Shown: piece after piece, positions 29,589 through 39,352 of the stretch
Numbering within the stretch: position 1 is the first letter of the stretch
Layout of the letters: each line of letters starts with the position of its first letter
NCBI RefSeq assembly: GCF_014695395.1
Contig: NZ_JACJOF010000003.1
Coordinates: forward strand, 84,909-148,908
DNA: 64,000 nt
DNA from: Nodosilinea sp. FACHB-131
Lineage (GTDB): Bacteria; Cyanobacteriota; Cyanobacteriia; Phormidesmidales; Phormidesmidaceae
Direction of reading: 5' to 3'
Notes under the pieces: model-generated
Told to the model about the DNA's origin: nothing
The model's input: only the letters and a program-made list of their open reading frames with translations
The model's database searches: none
Made by a program: the position numbers and the translations under genes

Positions 29589-30896
29589 TTAGCGAGTCGG
29601 CACGTTGCCGGGACGCACCGTGATGGTTTGCTCGCGACCGTCGCGTCGCAGAGTCAAAGCCAAATCCTGGCCAACGGTCGAGCCCTCCACCGCCTGCTGG
29701 ACAGCGGCACTTTCCTTGACGGGCTGGCCTTCCACCGCCACAATCACATCACCTTCGCGCAGGCCACCTCGGGCTGCGGGGGAGTTAGGCATCACCTGCA
29801 CAATCAGTACGCCTTCCTCTTCCTCCACAGTGAAAGGCCGGTCGGGGCTATTGTTGATGTTTTCCTTCACCTCAGGCGACAGATTCGCCATTTGAATGCC
29901 AAGGTAGGCATGCTCCACCCGGCCGGTTTCGATCAGCTGGGCGCTGATCCGCTGCACAGTGTTAATGGGAATGGCAAAACCAATACCCTGCGCTCCTTGA
30001 ATGATGGCGGTGTTGACGCCAATTACCTCGCCGTTGAGGTTGAGCAAAGGACCGCCGGAGTTGCCGGGGTTAATGGCGGCGTCGGTTTGAATAAATTCAA
30101 CCCGCTTGTCGGGCACGCCCACCTCGCGGCTAGAGCGACCAGTGGCGCTGATGATCCCAGCGGTAACTGTACTGTCGAGGCCCAGCGGGTTGCCAATGGC
30201 GATCGCCCACTCGCCCGTCTGCAGCTGATCTGAGTCGCTAATGGATACGGTGGGCAGGTTGTCAGCCTCAATTTTGATCACGGCCACGTCAGTCACCTGA
30301 TCGGCCCCCAGCACCTCGCCGGTGAAGCTACGACCGTCCGTCAGGGTGACCTGCACCTCGTCGGCCCCAGCCACCACGTGGGCGTTAGTGATAATTTGTC
30401 CGTCGGCAGAGGTAATGAAGCCAGAGCCCACGCCCCGCTGCACTTGCTCTCCTTGCGGCATCTGCATGTTGCCAAAGAACTGCCGGAAGAACGGGTCTTG
30501 GAACATCGGCGGCAGGTTGGTTTGCACCGTGCGGGTCGCGTTAATGCGAACAACCGAGGGTTCTACCTGACGCACGATGTCGGCGATGACGTTGGGGTTA
30601 GACACCGAGGGCGCGATCGCCAGACCGTTCTGAGCAACACTGCTCCGGGGTTGGCTTTCTTGAGCCTCTGCCTCAGGGGCAGCTGAATCGCGATCGCTGT
30701 TCCAGAAGCCGTTATCCCAAAAGACATCGGTCGTGGTCGGCTGGCTGTTGCTCGAAGGCTGCACCAGGGCGCTGATGGCCTGGCCGCCGACAGTGGCAAT
30801 TCCTGCCCCCAACATCACCAGGGCTAACGACTTCGCGGCGGGCCGCACACTGCGCCCAGAACCCCGCTCAGAACGCTCAGAACCATCCTTCTCCAT
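29589..30896 (-). CDS. HtrA/Deg family serine protease (trypsin-like plus one PDZ domain)
   Basis: I start at the ATG 30896, preceded by GAGGTAA; the frame is open for 30 more codons upstream without a better site. The 435-residue protein has a membrane signal-anchor at about 23-45 and a low-complexity linker. The protease domain has His173 in TNAHVV, Asp203 in DVAVIKI and Ser280 in NPGNSGGPL. One PDZ domain closes it (about 335-430; [22 protein letters not shown]). The layout matches cyanobacterial HhoA/HhoB/HtrA proteases, which remove damaged proteins in the periplasm. Which paralogue it is cannot be settled here. Confidence 0.9.
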   Translation of the reverse strand: MEKDGSERSERGSGRSVRPAAKSLALVMLGAGIATVGGQAISALVQPSSNSQPTTTDVFWDNGFWNSDRDSAAPEAEAQESQPRSSVAQNGLAIAPSVSNPNVIADIVRQVEPSVVRINATRTVQTNLPPMFQDPFFRQFFGNMQMPQGEQVQRGVGSGFITSADGQIITNAHVVAGADEVQVTLTDGRSFTGEVLGADQVTDVAVIKIEADNLPTVSISDSDQLQTGEWAIAIGNPLGLDSTVTAGIISATGRSSREVGVPDKRVEFIQTDAAINPGNSGGPLLNLNGEVIGVNTAIIQGAQGIGFAIPINTVQRISAQLIETGRVEHAYLGIQMANLSPEVKENINNSPDRPFTVEEEEGVLIVQVMPNSPAARGGLREGDVIVAVEGQPVKESAAVQQAVEGSTVGQDLALTLRRDGREQTITVRPGNVPTR

Positions 30897-31015
30897 TGCT
30901 GTTACCTCGTTTATATCTCGCATGTTTACAACAATAGAGTTATGGTATGGCGCGGCAATGGCGGGCGGGTGGCGAAGCTGTGACACTTTGGCCCGTTTGG
31001 CTGTGACGATTTGGC

Positions 31016-31075
31016 GTAGGGGGTATGGGGTATAGGGTTGAGGGTGTAGGGGTTAGGGAATAGCCTTAGACCCTA
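31016..31075. repeat. Degenerate G-rich/C-rich short tandem repeats
   Basis: Between the HtrA promoter and the end of rimK, short heptamer-like units of the GGGTATR/GGGTTRR kind run for about 45 bases. They turn into the complementary C-rich kind (CCCTAGACCT) by 31075. Such short tandem repeats are common between cyanobacterial genes. No function is evident. Confidence 0.5.
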
Positions 31076-31100
31076 GACCTTAAACCTTGCCCCAAGCCCT

Positions 31101-32018
31101 CTAGTATTTGATGCCGTCGCGGTCCTTATCCTTTTTGGGCACGTTGGGCGCGGAATGTTTGGCTACAAAATCAATAATCTTGCCCGCCACATCTATGTCG
31201 GTAGCCTTTTCGATCCCCTCTAGGCCGGGCGACGAGTTGACCTCCATCACCACGGGGCCGTGGTTGGAGCGCAGCAGATCTACCCCAGCCACCCGCAGGC
31301 CCATGGCCTTGGCGGCGCGAATGGCGGTGCTGCGTTCCTCGGGGGTGAGGCGCACGCGGCTGGCCGATCCACCCCGGTGCAGGTTGGAGCGAAACTCCCC
31401 TGGCGCCCCCTGGCGCTTCATGGCGGCCACTACCTTGTCGCCGATCACAAAGCAGCGAATATCCATGCCGCCCGCTTCTTTGATAAATTCCTGCACCAAA
31501 ATGTTGGCGTCGAGGCCGCGAAAGGCCTCAATCACCGACTTGGCCGCCTGCTGGGTTTCGGCCAGCACCACGCCAATGCCCTGAGTGCCTTCCAGCAGCT
31601 TGATCACCAGGGGAGCACCGCCGACGATATCGACGAGGCCGTCAATGTCTTTGGTGGAGTGGGCAAAGCCGGTCACCGGTAGGCCAATGCCTCGACGGGC
31701 CATAATTTGCAGCGATCTGAGCTTGTCGCGTGATCTGGAGATTGCCATAGAGGTGTTGGCCGTAAACACCCCCATAATTTCAAACTGGCGCACCACCGCC
31801 GTGCCGTAGAACGTGTTTGACGCTCCGATGCGGGGAATCACCGCATCAATATCAATTAGGGGTTGGCTTTGATACATCACTTTGGGCTGGTGGGAGGTGA
31901 TGTTCATGTAGCAGCGCAGGTGGTCAATCACCTGTACTTCGTGGCCACGTTCTTCCCCCGCCTGCTTCAGTCGCCGCGTCGAGTAGAGGGTGGCATCCCT
32001 GGATAAAATCGCAATTTT
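31101..32018 (-). CDS. rimK: RimK-family ATP-grasp alpha-L-glutamate ligase
   Basis: The start is the ATG 32018 ([18 protein letters not shown]); seven upstream codons come from an in-frame TTG-like start. The 305-residue protein shows the RimK N-terminal motif, [23 protein letters not shown], and the ATP-grasp body [48 protein letters not shown] and [24 protein letters not shown] follow, the latter being the metal-binding end. It adds glutamate to a protein or peptide; in E. coli the target is ribosomal protein S6. It is followed upstream in the operon by the zinc-protease partner, a usual pair. Confidence 0.9.
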   Translation of the reverse strand, partial: KIAILSRDATLYSTRRLKQAGEERGHEVQVIDHLRCYMNITSHQPKVMYQSQPLIDIDAVIPRIGASNTFYGTAVVRQFEIMGVFTANTSMAISRSRDKLRSLQIMARRGIGLPVTGFAHSTKDIDGLVDIVGGAPLVIKLLEGTQGIGVVLAETQQAAKSVIEAFRGLDANILVQEFIKEAGGMDIRCFVIGDKVVAAMKRQGAPGEFRSNLHRGGSASRVRLTPEERSTAIRAAKAMGLRVAGVDLLRSNHGPVVMEVNSSPGLEGIEKATDIDVAGKIIDFVAKHSAPNVPKKDKDRDGIKY

Positions 32019-32035
32019 CATGACGCTTCTAGGAG

Positions 32036-32527
32036 TCATCCTTGGGGGTTGTGCTTGGGGGTAGATGTCGGCAAAGGGGTTTGTTCGGGCAGGGGTTGCA
32101 GGTACGATCGCCCCGGATCCACCAAATAGCGACGGCGCACCGCCTGGCGACCCAGCAGCATGCGAAAGCCCATGTCGTCGCGATTGGTCAGCGTCAGCTC
32201 AATTGCCCATACCGCGCCGCCTACCTGCACCAGGGTTTCAATCACCGGTCGCAGCTCTTCCTGCCCTCCTGAGTTGCGCACCATGCGCTCCTCTAGCAGA
32301 GTGGCCTCGGCGGTAACAATATAGTCGTCATTGCGCTGGATGGGATGGGCGTGAAAGCGCACCATAGCCCTGCCTGCCTGCTCAAAGCGCTCCACAGCAA
32401 AGGCATGGAGAGCCGATGACCGCGCTCCGGTATCAATCTTAGCTTTGATGACCTGAACTCCCAGCGTCGGCAGGGCTATCCACTCTCGCCAACCAATAAT
32501 TGCAGCCGTTGCAGCACCAGAACGCAT
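32036..32527 (-). CDS. RimK-associated retropepsin-like zinc protease (ATP-dependent zinc protease family)
   Basis: The 163-residue protein has [32 protein letters not shown] near the start. The KxDTGAxSSxLHA motif is the signature of the RimB-type family (formerly ATP-dependent zinc protease). It ends with [25 protein letters not shown]. The Asp-Thr-Gly is retropepsin-like. It lies upstream of rimK with 17 bases between the genes, as in many bacteria, and probably trims the glutamate tails that RimK adds. Confidence 0.85.
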   Translation of the reverse strand: MRSGAATAAIIGWREWIALPTLGVQVIKAKIDTGARSSALHAFAVERFEQAGRAMVRFHAHPIQRNDDYIVTAEATLLEERMVRNSGGQEELRPVIETLVQVGGAVWAIELTLTNRDDMGFRMLLGRQAVRRRYLVDPGRSYLQPLPEQTPLPTSTPKHNPQG

Positions 32528-32568
32528 ACCACCTCTGAGAGCATAACAGGACAGGGGACGGTTTTAGC

Positions 32569-34317
32569 CTAGGGGCTCCCCGTCTGGGGAAGAGGGGTCA
32601 AAGGCTGGTCTGGCAGCGGGTCTGGGGAGTCGCTCGCCGGTTCAGGATTGCGATCGGGTAAATTTTGCAGGCTCTCGGGGGTGAGAGTAGCCAGCAAGCT
32701 CAGCAGGTAGGGCTCACCGCCGAGAGCCGCCGCAAAGGCGGGAGTCAGAGCGGGCTGAAAACGCTGATCGCCCTCCAGGGTGAGCTTGAAATAGGCCAAT
32801 CCCAACACCTGCATGTAGGACCACACCAGCTCGGGATTGAGTCCGACAAGCTCTGGCGGAATCGTGAGCGGCTGATCGCTCTGGGCGATATCCCCAATCG
32901 TCGAGAAATGAGTGCCTCGATTGATCAGCAGCAGGTAGCGATCGCGGGCGGTCAGCCAGGTAAAGGGCTCGATCTGTTCTGGAAAGGCGGGTGCCACCGT
33001 ATCAGCCGTGCCCGCTACCACCATGATCGGCACCTCGATCTGGCCGTAGCCAGTGGGCCCAAACAGAGCGCTGCCGATGGGGTTCATCACAAACACCGAC
33101 TTGACGCGGGGATCGCCCAAACTGCTGCCCGGGTTGCTCAACCGCGCCGCCTGACACTGCAACAGCAGCGACGGATTAAACGACAGCGTGCTGGGGGGGC
33201 AGGCCGTTGCCAGCCCCGCCTCATCAAAGCTCGCTCCGGTCAGGGCCAGGGCCGTATAGCCCCCAAAGGACTGACCAATCACCCCCACTCGATCTAGATC
33301 GAGCCGCCTGCGAATGGGGGAGGGGCTCTGGTTGAGCCGATCCAGAGTGTTGAGGGTCAGCGACACATCCCGCGGCCGACGCAAAAACTCTTCGTCCTGC
33401 ACCACCGCGTCTGAGCGCCCCGCCAGCAGGGCATAGAGTTGCTGATCGTTGCTGCCGGGGTGCTCCAGGGTAGCCACCGCAATGCCCCCAGCAGCCAAAT
33501 ATTCCGCCAGATAGCTGTAGCTGTTCAGGGTGCCCCCCAGCCCGTGGGAGATCACCACCAGGGGAAACCCTGTGGCCGGTACCCCTGCTCGCCCCGGCAG
33601 CACCTCGGGCAGGTAGAGCTGCACCGGGCTGGGCAACCCCGGCACCACGACCTGAATGCGATCGACGCCGTACTGACGCTCGCTCTGCACCAGTTGCAGC
33701 AGCGCGTTGACATCGACTGGGTTGGCAGCGGCCTCGGCGGTGGCGATCGCCTGCACTTGGTTAAAGGCCGCCTCCGACTGCAAAATTGTCTGGTTGATCT
33801 CCTGGGCGATCGCCAGCCCCTCGATCAGGTCGATGCGCATGGCCTCGGTGGGGTAGGTCTTGAGCACGTTGACCAGGGTAAAGCCGCCCTCGGGGTCAGC
33901 AGCGGCCAAGATCAGAGCCCCGCGCAGGGCCTGCACGTTAGCTTGGCGCACGGGGGTTTGCACCACCCGACCAATCTGCTCCAGCAGCAGCACCCCCTGC
34001 TCGGTGTAGAGAAACTGGGCCACCGCCACCGGGCTCAGCCCCGCTGGGGTGCTCAACACCTCTCGAATTTGGCCGAGCTGCTCATCCGATATCTGAAGCT
34101 GTCGTCGATAGGCTTGCAGCTGAGGCGTGAGTTCGCCCGTGGCCGCAAACCGTTCTAAATCAGCGATCGGAATGGAGCGCTGCAAAATGCCGAAGGTCAC
34201 AATCAGGTTTTCGGCAGCGGCGCTCGGCAGGGCCGTCGCCAGTGCCCCTAAAAGCCCTAGAGCCCAAGACAGCCCAAGCCGTCGCCAGGGGCGCGCGGTT
34301 TTCATAAAAGAAAGCAT
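32569..34317 (-). CDS. DUF1400-containing alpha/beta hydrolase, exported
   Basis: The start is the ATG 34317 (MLSFMKTARPWRRLGL), giving 582 residues. A signal peptide (LSWALGLLGALATALPSAAA) is followed by the cyanobacterial DUF1400 domain (about 40-150; LIVTFGILQRSIPIADLERFA). The alpha/beta hydrolase part follows (about 200-530): FPLVVISHGLGGTLNSYSYLAEYLA, the nucleophile elbow GVIGQSFGGYTAL with Ser, and HFSTIG with His near the end. A Pro-rich tail closes the protein (DRNPEPASDSPDPLPDQ). The combination of DUF1400 and hydrolase is characteristic of cyanobacteria; the substrate is unknown, but an ester of a lipid or cell-surface compound is plausible. Confidence 0.85.
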   Translation of the reverse strand: MLSFMKTARPWRRLGLSWALGLLGALATALPSAAAENLIVTFGILQRSIPIADLERFAATGELTPQLQAYRRQLQISDEQLGQIREVLSTPAGLSPVAVAQFLYTEQGVLLLEQIGRVVQTPVRQANVQALRGALILAAADPEGGFTLVNVLKTYPTEAMRIDLIEGLAIAQEINQTILQSEAAFNQVQAIATAEAAANPVDVNALLQLVQSERQYGVDRIQVVVPGLPSPVQLYLPEVLPGRAGVPATGFPLVVISHGLGGTLNSYSYLAEYLAAGGIAVATLEHPGSNDQQLYALLAGRSDAVVQDEEFLRRPRDVSLTLNTLDRLNQSPSPIRRRLDLDRVGVIGQSFGGYTALALTGASFDEAGLATACPPSTLSFNPSLLLQCQAARLSNPGSSLGDPRVKSVFVMNPIGSALFGPTGYGQIEVPIMVVAGTADTVAPAFPEQIEPFTWLTARDRYLLLINRGTHFSTIGDIAQSDQPLTIPPELVGLNPELVWSYMQVLGLAYFKLTLEGDQRFQPALTPAFAAALGGEPYLLSLLATLTPESLQNLPDRNPEPASDSPDPLPDQPLTPLPQTGSP

Positions 34318-34355
34318 GGCAGGGCCTTTGCAGGTCACGGTGCGCAGAGAAGCCG

Positions 34356-34844
34356 CTAATGGAGAATAGCCACAGGCTGTGCTGAAATGTGGTCAAGCAG
34401 CCCTTCGCAGGCATCTAGCAGGAGCTCAATGACGTAGGTAAACCCTTCAGGGCCACCATAGTAGGGATCAGGAACGTCTTTGTCGGGGTGGGTGCGGCAA
34501 AAGTCACACATCAACCGCACCCGATCGCGATGTTGGCCAGCGGGGTCGAGGGCCAAAATATCGCGGTAATTTTGGCGATCCATCGCCAAAATGTAGTCAA
34601 AGCGGTCAAAGTCAACGGTGTCAAACTGGCGAGCGCGACCCACCAGGTCAAGGCCGTAGGCTTTGGCAGCTTGGGTCATGCGGCGATCGGGGGCACTGCC
34701 CACATGGTAGCTGGCGGTGCCTGCCGAGTCACACATCACCCGATCGCTCAGCTGCCGCTGCTCAATCAGGTGATTCATAATGTTTTCTGCCGAGGGCGAC
34801 CTACAAATGTTGCCCAGGCACACGAATAAAAGGCGCGTTGTCAT
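34356..34844 (-). CDS. Low-molecular-weight protein-tyrosine phosphatase
   Basis: The 162-residue protein opens with LLFVCLGNICRSPSAENIM. The C-x5-R active site is Cys9 and Arg15, and the P-loop is complete. The acid Asp lies in DKDVPDPYYGGPEGF. The length is typical of the family. It dephosphorylates tyrosine on proteins or arsenate-like substrates in some relatives. It lies in a minus-strand unit with YbaB upstream (18 bases) and the DUF1400 hydrolase downstream (38 bases). Confidence 0.9.
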   Translation of the reverse strand: MTTRLLFVCLGNICRSPSAENIMNHLIEQRQLSDRVMCDSAGTASYHVGSAPDRRMTQAAKAYGLDLVGRARQFDTVDFDRFDYILAMDRQNYRDILALDPAGQHRDRVRLMCDFCRTHPDKDVPDPYYGGPEGFTYVIELLLDACEGLLDHISAQPVAILH

Positions 34845-34862
34845 AGCACTGGCCGCCGAGCT

Positions 34863-35207
34863 TTACAGACCGGGCAGGTTGAGGCCGCCGGTCAGCACCT
34901 CCATGCGATCGCGCATGGTGGCCGTCGACTTTTCATAGGCGTCTTTCATGGCTGTGGCCACCAGGTCAGAGAGCACCTCCGCTCCTTCATTGAGGGCTTC
35001 GGGGGCAATGGTCACGCCCTTTGGTTCCTGGTTACCGCTCATGGTGACCTTGACCAGGCCACCGCCCGACTCTCCTTGGATCTCCATTTGTTCCAGCTCT
35101 TCTTGCAGCTGCTTGGCCCCTTCTTGAATCTGCTGGGCTTTCTTGAAGGCCTCAGTGAGTTCCTTCATCTTGCCTAACCCAAACCCAAATCCTTGACCTT
35201 GTGACAT
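34863..35207 (-). CDS. YbaB/EbfC family nucleoid-associated protein
   Basis: The 114-residue protein is helical with [49 protein letters not shown] (shown here in parts; residues about 13-62). The [13 protein letters not shown] strand and turn are diagnostic. It forms dimers that bind DNA and influence gene expression. It is the first gene of the minus-strand unit that continues with the phosphatase. Confidence 0.9.
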   Translation of the reverse strand: MSQGQGFGFGLGKMKELTEAFKKAQQIQEGAKQLQEELEQMEIQGESGGGLVKVTMSGNQEPKGVTIAPEALNEGAEVLSDLVATAMKDAYEKSTATMRDRMEVLTGGLNLPGL

Positions 35208-35642
35208 GGAGTTTCTCTCAAACGTACAGCGCGCTGGCGGCGTGAATCCTGTGGTGCCAATCAGCTATTAGATTCTAGCGCCCAGCGGCAAAATCTTAGA
35301 GTTTGAGAGTATTTCGTCTAAAAAAACCTCCTGTTGAGAGACGTGGCTCGGCCCAACGGGCTAGCTGCGTCGAAACTACAGATAGGTAGAGTAAGCGTCA
35401 GCTGATTGGGGCGCTTGCGAGCCTGGTATTTGACCAAGCTGGATTGTGGTAAGCTCTAGCGCCTGAAGGGTTTAGGATTTGAGGTATCGGGTTTGAGACA
35501 GGTTGTGAACCTGAAACCCTCTAAGTAGGGTTATCTACCCTTGGCCGGGGGTTGAGCTAAACCTTAGGCTTTATAAGTAGAGATACATTCGGTAGCCCGC
35601 GAGTGTGTCGCAGTTGCTCACGCTAGGGCTAAGCGCAGAACC
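35208..35642. other. Gene-free spacer (435 bases) between ybaB and the DUF1825 gene
   Basis: The spacer separates divergent genes and must hold both promoters. It has A+T-rich stretches near 35300-35330 and 35560-35590 (GGCTTTATAAGTAGAG is promoter-like). There is also GGGTTTAGGATTTGAGGTATCGGGTTTGAG, a short semi-repetitive tract. I see no reading frame or RNA gene. Confidence 0.4.
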
Positions 35643-35960
35643 ATGGGATTTTTTGACTCAGAGATTGTTCAACAAGAGGCTATGCAGCTGTTTCAGGACT
35701 ATCAGTCGCTGGTGCAGCTAGGGAGCGGCTACGGTAAGTTCGATCGCGAGGGCAAGAAGATGTACATTGCCCAGATGGAAGCCATGATGGAGCGCTACCA
35801 CATCTTTATGAAGCGCTTTGAGCTCTCCGAAGACTTTCAGGCCCAAATGACAGTCGAACAACTCAAGACCCAGCTGGGCCAGTTTGGCATGACCCCTGAC
35901 ATGATGTTTCAGCAAATGCAGCAGACCCTAGAGCGCATGAAGGCTGAGATCGGGACATAG
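35643..35960 (+). CDS. DUF1825 family protein
   Basis: The 105-residue product starts MGFFDSEIVQQEAMQLFQDYQ and continues as a long helical protein. Pairs of Met/Phe-rich segments follow (MYIAQMEAMMERYHIFMKRFEL; MTPDMMFQQMQQTLERMKAEIG). DUF1825 is a conserved family almost confined to cyanobacteria and plastids with unknown function. The gene stands alone with its own promoter region and diverges from ybaB. Confidence 0.85.
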   Translation: MGFFDSEIVQQEAMQLFQDYQSLVQLGSGYGKFDREGKKMYIAQMEAMMERYHIFMKRFELSEDFQAQMTVEQLKTQLGQFGMTPDMMFQQMQQTLERMKAEIGT

Positions 35961-36142
35961 CCCCCAGCTAAGTCCATCTTTATTGAGACTGGCGGCTGGA
36001 GCATCTAGCGCCGCTACGCCGGTATGATAAGCCGCTTAGCTTGGGCCTCGCGCAACCTGCCCGGAATCTATATCCTGAGGAAAGCTGGAGTTTAAAGTTC
36101 TCCGTTAGGCGAGCTTTTCCAAAAAAGTTATTCACGCAAAGC

Positions 36143-37459
36143 ATGGTTGGAATGCGCGATCGCACCTCAGAGTTAGCCACCATCCAGAGTGAGGTGCAGC
36201 AATATAGCCAGCTGATCGACGGGCTACTGCTCTATCGGTCGGTGTTCGATCCACCCGTGGGAGCGACCTTTCTGGCGCTGCTGAAAGCTTTAGAGTCGGG
36301 GAATGCAGCCCTTAGCTTGCGCGCCTACGGCACTTGGTTTCAGGCGCTGGCCGCTAGCGAAGCCAGTTGGAGTAGCTATCTGCTGCGGCAGATCGCCTAC
36401 GCCGAGAACCCATTTACGCTTCAATCCCAGCGCACGGATTTTGCCCAGTTGCCTGGTCCTTTGGCAGAGGCCGCCCGCCATGATTTGAGCGCCCTTCAGG
36501 CGCTCTATCAGCTTGGTGGCGACACCGTGGCAGGGTGGGTGCAGGCGATCGCCCAAGTCCCTCATGCCCCGGTAGCCTGGGCCATAAATGAGATCATTCC
36601 ACCGCCGCTGACGCTTCCTCAAGACGAGCCCTGGGCCGATGCCGTCGCCTCACTGGCTGCCCACTATCGCCGCCATGGTGCAGGATTGCTGGCCCAGTAC
36701 CGCGCCTTTACCTGGCACCAGGACCAGCTCTGCGGCATTACTGACCCCGACCCCATTCGCTTAGGGAACCTCACCGCCTACGATCACCCCCGACAGCAGC
36801 TGGTGCAAAACACCCTGGCGCTGCTCAAAGGCTACCCAGCGCTTAACGTGCTGCTCTACGGCAGTCGCGGCGTGGGCAAATCGTCCCTGGTCAAAGCTCT
36901 GGTGAACGAGTACGCCGACCAGGGGCTGCGATTAGTGGAGGTGGCCAAGGCCAACCTGCAAGCCCTGCCGCAGATTGTAGGCGAGGTGCGATCGCGTCCC
37001 CAAAAATTTATCATCTTCGTCGATGACCTCTCCTTTGAGGACGACGACGACACCTTCAAAGCGCTCAAGGTAGTGCTAGAGGGCAGCACCACTGCCCGCC
37101 CCGCCAACGTGGTGGTCTACGCCACCTCCAACCGCCGCCATCTGGTGCGCGAATTCTTCAGCGATCGCCCCCGCCCCAAAGACCAAGACGAAGTGCAGTC
37201 GTGGGATACGATGCAAGAAAAGCTCTCTTTCAGCGATCGCTTCGGCCTTACCCTCACCTTTGAACCCGCCGACCAGCCCACCTATCTTGCCATCGTCCAC
37301 CACCTGGCTCAGCAGGCCAACATTTCTCTCACCGAGGCAGACCTCACCGCCCGCGCCCTCCAGTGGGCCACCCGCCACAACGGGCGATCCGGCCGCACGG
37401 CGCGGCAGTTTATCGACTGGCTCACCGCAGATCTAAGTTTGAGTAAGCGATCGCCTTAG
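36143..37459 (+). CDS. DUF815 family AAA-type ATPase
   Basis: I place the start at the ATG 36143 or 36152 (MVGMRDRTSELATI), as the frame upstream reads as non-coding. The protein of about 438 residues has a helical N-terminal half. An ATPase domain follows: NVLLYGSRGVGKSSLVKAL is Walker A and KFIIFVDDLSFEDDDD is Walker B. A sensor-like VVVYATSNRRHLV lies before FSDRFGLTLTFEPA. This is the DUF815 layout, a putative AAA ATPase of unknown partner found widely in bacteria. It starts about 180 bases after the DUF1825 gene. Confidence 0.85.
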   Translation: MVGMRDRTSELATIQSEVQQYSQLIDGLLLYRSVFDPPVGATFLALLKALESGNAALSLRAYGTWFQALAASEASWSSYLLRQIAYAENPFTLQSQRTDFAQLPGPLAEAARHDLSALQALYQLGGDTVAGWVQAIAQVPHAPVAWAINEIIPPPLTLPQDEPWADAVASLAAHYRRHGAGLLAQYRAFTWHQDQLCGITDPDPIRLGNLTAYDHPRQQLVQNTLALLKGYPALNVLLYGSRGVGKSSLVKALVNEYADQGLRLVEVAKANLQALPQIVGEVRSRPQKFIIFVDDLSFEDDDDTFKALKVVLEGSTTARPANVVVYATSNRRHLVREFFSDRPRPKDQDEVQSWDTMQEKLSFSDRFGLTLTFEPADQPTYLAIVHHLAQQANISLTEADLTARALQWATRHNGRSGRTARQFIDWLTADLSLSKRSP

Positions 37460-37554
37460 GCCCTGATCAAATCAAAGAGCTAAGAATCCTATGGATTGGG
37501 TGAAACGCAGTACAACTCAACAGCGGTAGGTCTTAGTAAGTGGCCCCAGCGCCT

Positions 37555-37592
37555 CACCCATCCACCCATCCACCCCCTTACCCATCCACTCC
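37555..37592. repeat. Short tandem CCCATCCA repeats
   Basis: CACCCATCCACCCATCCA and further CCCATCCA-like units run over about 38 bases just before the end of the convergent VOC gene. This is a typical cyanobacterial short tandem repeat tract; a role is not evident. Confidence 0.55.
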
Positions 37593-38027
37593 TCAACTCG
37601 GAGCAGGCACCCCATAGAGTTCTTCAATCAGCGCCAGATCCCAGTAGGAGGCCTCAATCTTGTGGCCGTCGAGGTCGCGCACAAAGCAGCCGTAGTAAGG
37701 CTCGCCGTAGTCGGGCCGGGGACCAGGGGGACCATCATCTTGGGCTCCGGCAGCGATCGCTGCCTCATAGAAAGCATGCACCGATTCTTTCGTGGGGGCG
37801 ATGAACCCGATATGGGTGCCGTTGCCCACGGTAGCGGTCTGGTTGTCGTGGGGCACCCCGATCCAAAATTCGGGATAGACCTTGCCATAGGCGATCGCTC
37901 CAGGGTGCTCCATAATGCGCTTGCAGCCCAGGGTGGGCAAAATGCGATCGTAGAAGGCCACTGCCTTTTCAAAATCGTTGGTGCCAAGGGAAATGTGAGA
38001 CAGAATGCTCGGGCTATCGGTCGCCAT
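37593..38027 (-). CDS. VOC family (glyoxalase-like) protein
   Basis: The 144-residue protein begins SILSHISLGTNDFEKAVAFYDRILPTLGCKR. It continues with HIGFIAPTKESVHAFYEAAIAAGAQDDGPPG and ends GYPEPYYGCFVRDLDGHKIEASYWD-like (GEPYYGCFVRDLDGHKIEA). This is the two-module vicinal oxygen chelate fold of the lactoylglutathione lyase-like type. The metal ligands are expected in HISLG and HKIEA, with His and Glu kept. Substrate unknown. Confidence 0.85.
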   Translation of the reverse strand: MATDSPSILSHISLGTNDFEKAVAFYDRILPTLGCKRIMEHPGAIAYGKVYPEFWIGVPHDNQTATVGNGTHIGFIAPTKESVHAFYEAAIAAGAQDDGPPGPRPDYGEPYYGCFVRDLDGHKIEASYWDLALIEELYGVPAPS

Positions 38028-38114
38028 AGGAAAACCTCAGAATTCTGCGGTAGCAAGTCACCATAATAGTTCAGGCATACCAATCTCTTTCTGAAGTTAA
38101 TTAACGTTGAAGGT

Positions 38115-38546
38115 TTAGTCGGAGCAGCGATCGCAGATAGCGTCGTACCCTTGCCCCACAAATTGAATGATGCAAAAGCCATTGCCAAAGGGATCGGACA
38201 TAGGCGCAATTTTGCCCCAGGCAGTTTGCTGAATGGGTGACTCCTGTACCGCTCCTGCCTCCACGGCGCGGGTTGTCGTCGCTTCGATGTTCTCGACCAC
38301 AAAATCTAAATGCACCGGGGTCCAATGGCGCTCAAATCGGCGCTGTTCGCTGGTCTGCGGCGACGTCTGGGAGCCCGCTTCTTTTTGCAGCAGAAAGATG
38401 CTCGATGTGCCGCCCACCAGCTCCACGATGGTGTCACCTAGGCGACGGCTGGGCTTCAGGTCAAAGGCATCGCCATAAAATTTTTCTGCAGCGGCCAGAT
38501 CGTTAACATCTATATTGATCAAAACGTCCATAGCTGGATCACTCAT
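38115..38546 (-). CDS. VOC family (glyoxalase/bleomycin-resistance-like) protein
   Basis: The 143-residue protein has the VOC pattern: VLINIDVNDLAAAEKFYGDAFDLKPSRRL, then HWTPVHLDFVVENIEATTTRAVEAGAVQE, and MSDPFGNGFCIIQFVGQGYD at the end. It differs enough from the 37593 protein to be a separate paralogue. Substrate unknown. It is downstream of the HD gene with 54 bases between and probably transcribed alone or with it. Confidence 0.85.
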   Translation of the reverse strand: MSDPAMDVLINIDVNDLAAAEKFYGDAFDLKPSRRLGDTIVELVGGTSSIFLLQKEAGSQTSPQTSEQRRFERHWTPVHLDFVVENIEATTTRAVEAGAVQESPIQQTAWGKIAPMSDPFGNGFCIIQFVGQGYDAICDRCSD

Positions 38547-38600
38547 ACATCAGTAGAATGCGCTCTTAGTAGGTGAGCCCTGGGATTGGACAGCTCAAAA

Positions 38601-39335
38601 TTAGCCAGAGCCTTTCATCAAAACGGTCAACGACCGATGCAGATTGCGCTGAGCCTGGTGCTCTAACCGTTCCTGAAAAAAGTTGGTGGTAAAAATTGCA
38701 GGTCGATTGAGAAAGCTCTGAAGAATCTCAGCCCGCTTTTGACAAAACACATCCTCAGGCACCCAAGCATACTCTTGCCGAATCTGAGCGTCGTACTGTG
38801 CAAAGCGATCCACTTCCGCTCCTAGAACAGCCAGATCAATGTCCACGACCAAGCCCATATCTACTGTGCTTGGTATAGCGTCGTGCTTTGTGGCCAGAAT
38901 TAAGTCATGGACAGATCGCTGGAGTAAGTCTTCACCGCCCACACTATCGATTACCTGCACAGCAAGATCAGCGCTTTGCTGCTCGTTATCTGCTCTGTGC
39001 GTTTCGTAAACGGCATCGTGAAACCAGAGGGCAAGCTCTACCACTGCTGAGTTTTCGGCCAGATCGCCAGTTTGATCGCACCAGTCAAGGCATTCGATCA
39101 GGTGTTGAAGGGTGTGGTAAGCGCGCTGGGGTTCGCTGTAGCGATCGCACAACCCCGAAAGCACCGTCGGTTTGGGTACAGGCAAATTTAGCTTGTGCCA
39201 GAGGGCAGACCAACGAGCCGATATCACAGTTCTCAGCAGACCTAGGCCCAGTTTAGCCCAACTGTCTGTACCTAAAAACGTAAAAGGGGCGATCGCGCTA
39301 GCTGCGATCGCCCCCTGCGCCTTAGCCAGGAGCAA
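38601..39335 (-). CDS. HD domain-containing phosphohydrolase-like protein
   Basis: The 244-residue product reads YSEPQRAYHTLQHLIECLDWCDQTG in the middle and VELALWFHDAVYETHRADNEQQSADLA after it. The HxxHL and FHDAVY motifs are the His and His-Asp metal ligands of the HD family. VHDLILATKHDAI and DIDLAVLGAEVDRFAQYDAQIRQEY give the final helices. The protein matches the pattern of predicted metal-dependent HD hydrolases acting on nucleotides or phosphorylated signals. Specific function unknown. The start could be slightly downstream, since the first 25 residues are poorly conserved-looking. Confidence 0.8.
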   Translation of the reverse strand: MLLAKAQGAIAASAIAPFTFLGTDSWAKLGLGLLRTVISARWSALWHKLNLPVPKPTVLSGLCDRYSEPQRAYHTLQHLIECLDWCDQTGDLAENSAVVELALWFHDAVYETHRADNEQQSADLAVQVIDSVGGEDLLQRSVHDLILATKHDAIPSTVDMGLVVDIDLAVLGAEVDRFAQYDAQIRQEYAWVPEDVFCQKRAEILQSFLNRPAIFTTNFFQERLEHQAQRNLHRSLTVLMKGSG

Positions 39336-39352
39336 GCCTCAGAGGCTCAGCC

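Noticed and set aside
29544..30233. Long plus-strand frames opposite the HtrA gene
   Set aside because: They are shadows of the htrA coding strand with His/Arg-rich translation.
31016..31075. Possible CRISPR-like array
   Set aside because: The units are only about seven bases and degenerate, without regular repeats of 24-40 bases and unique spacers.
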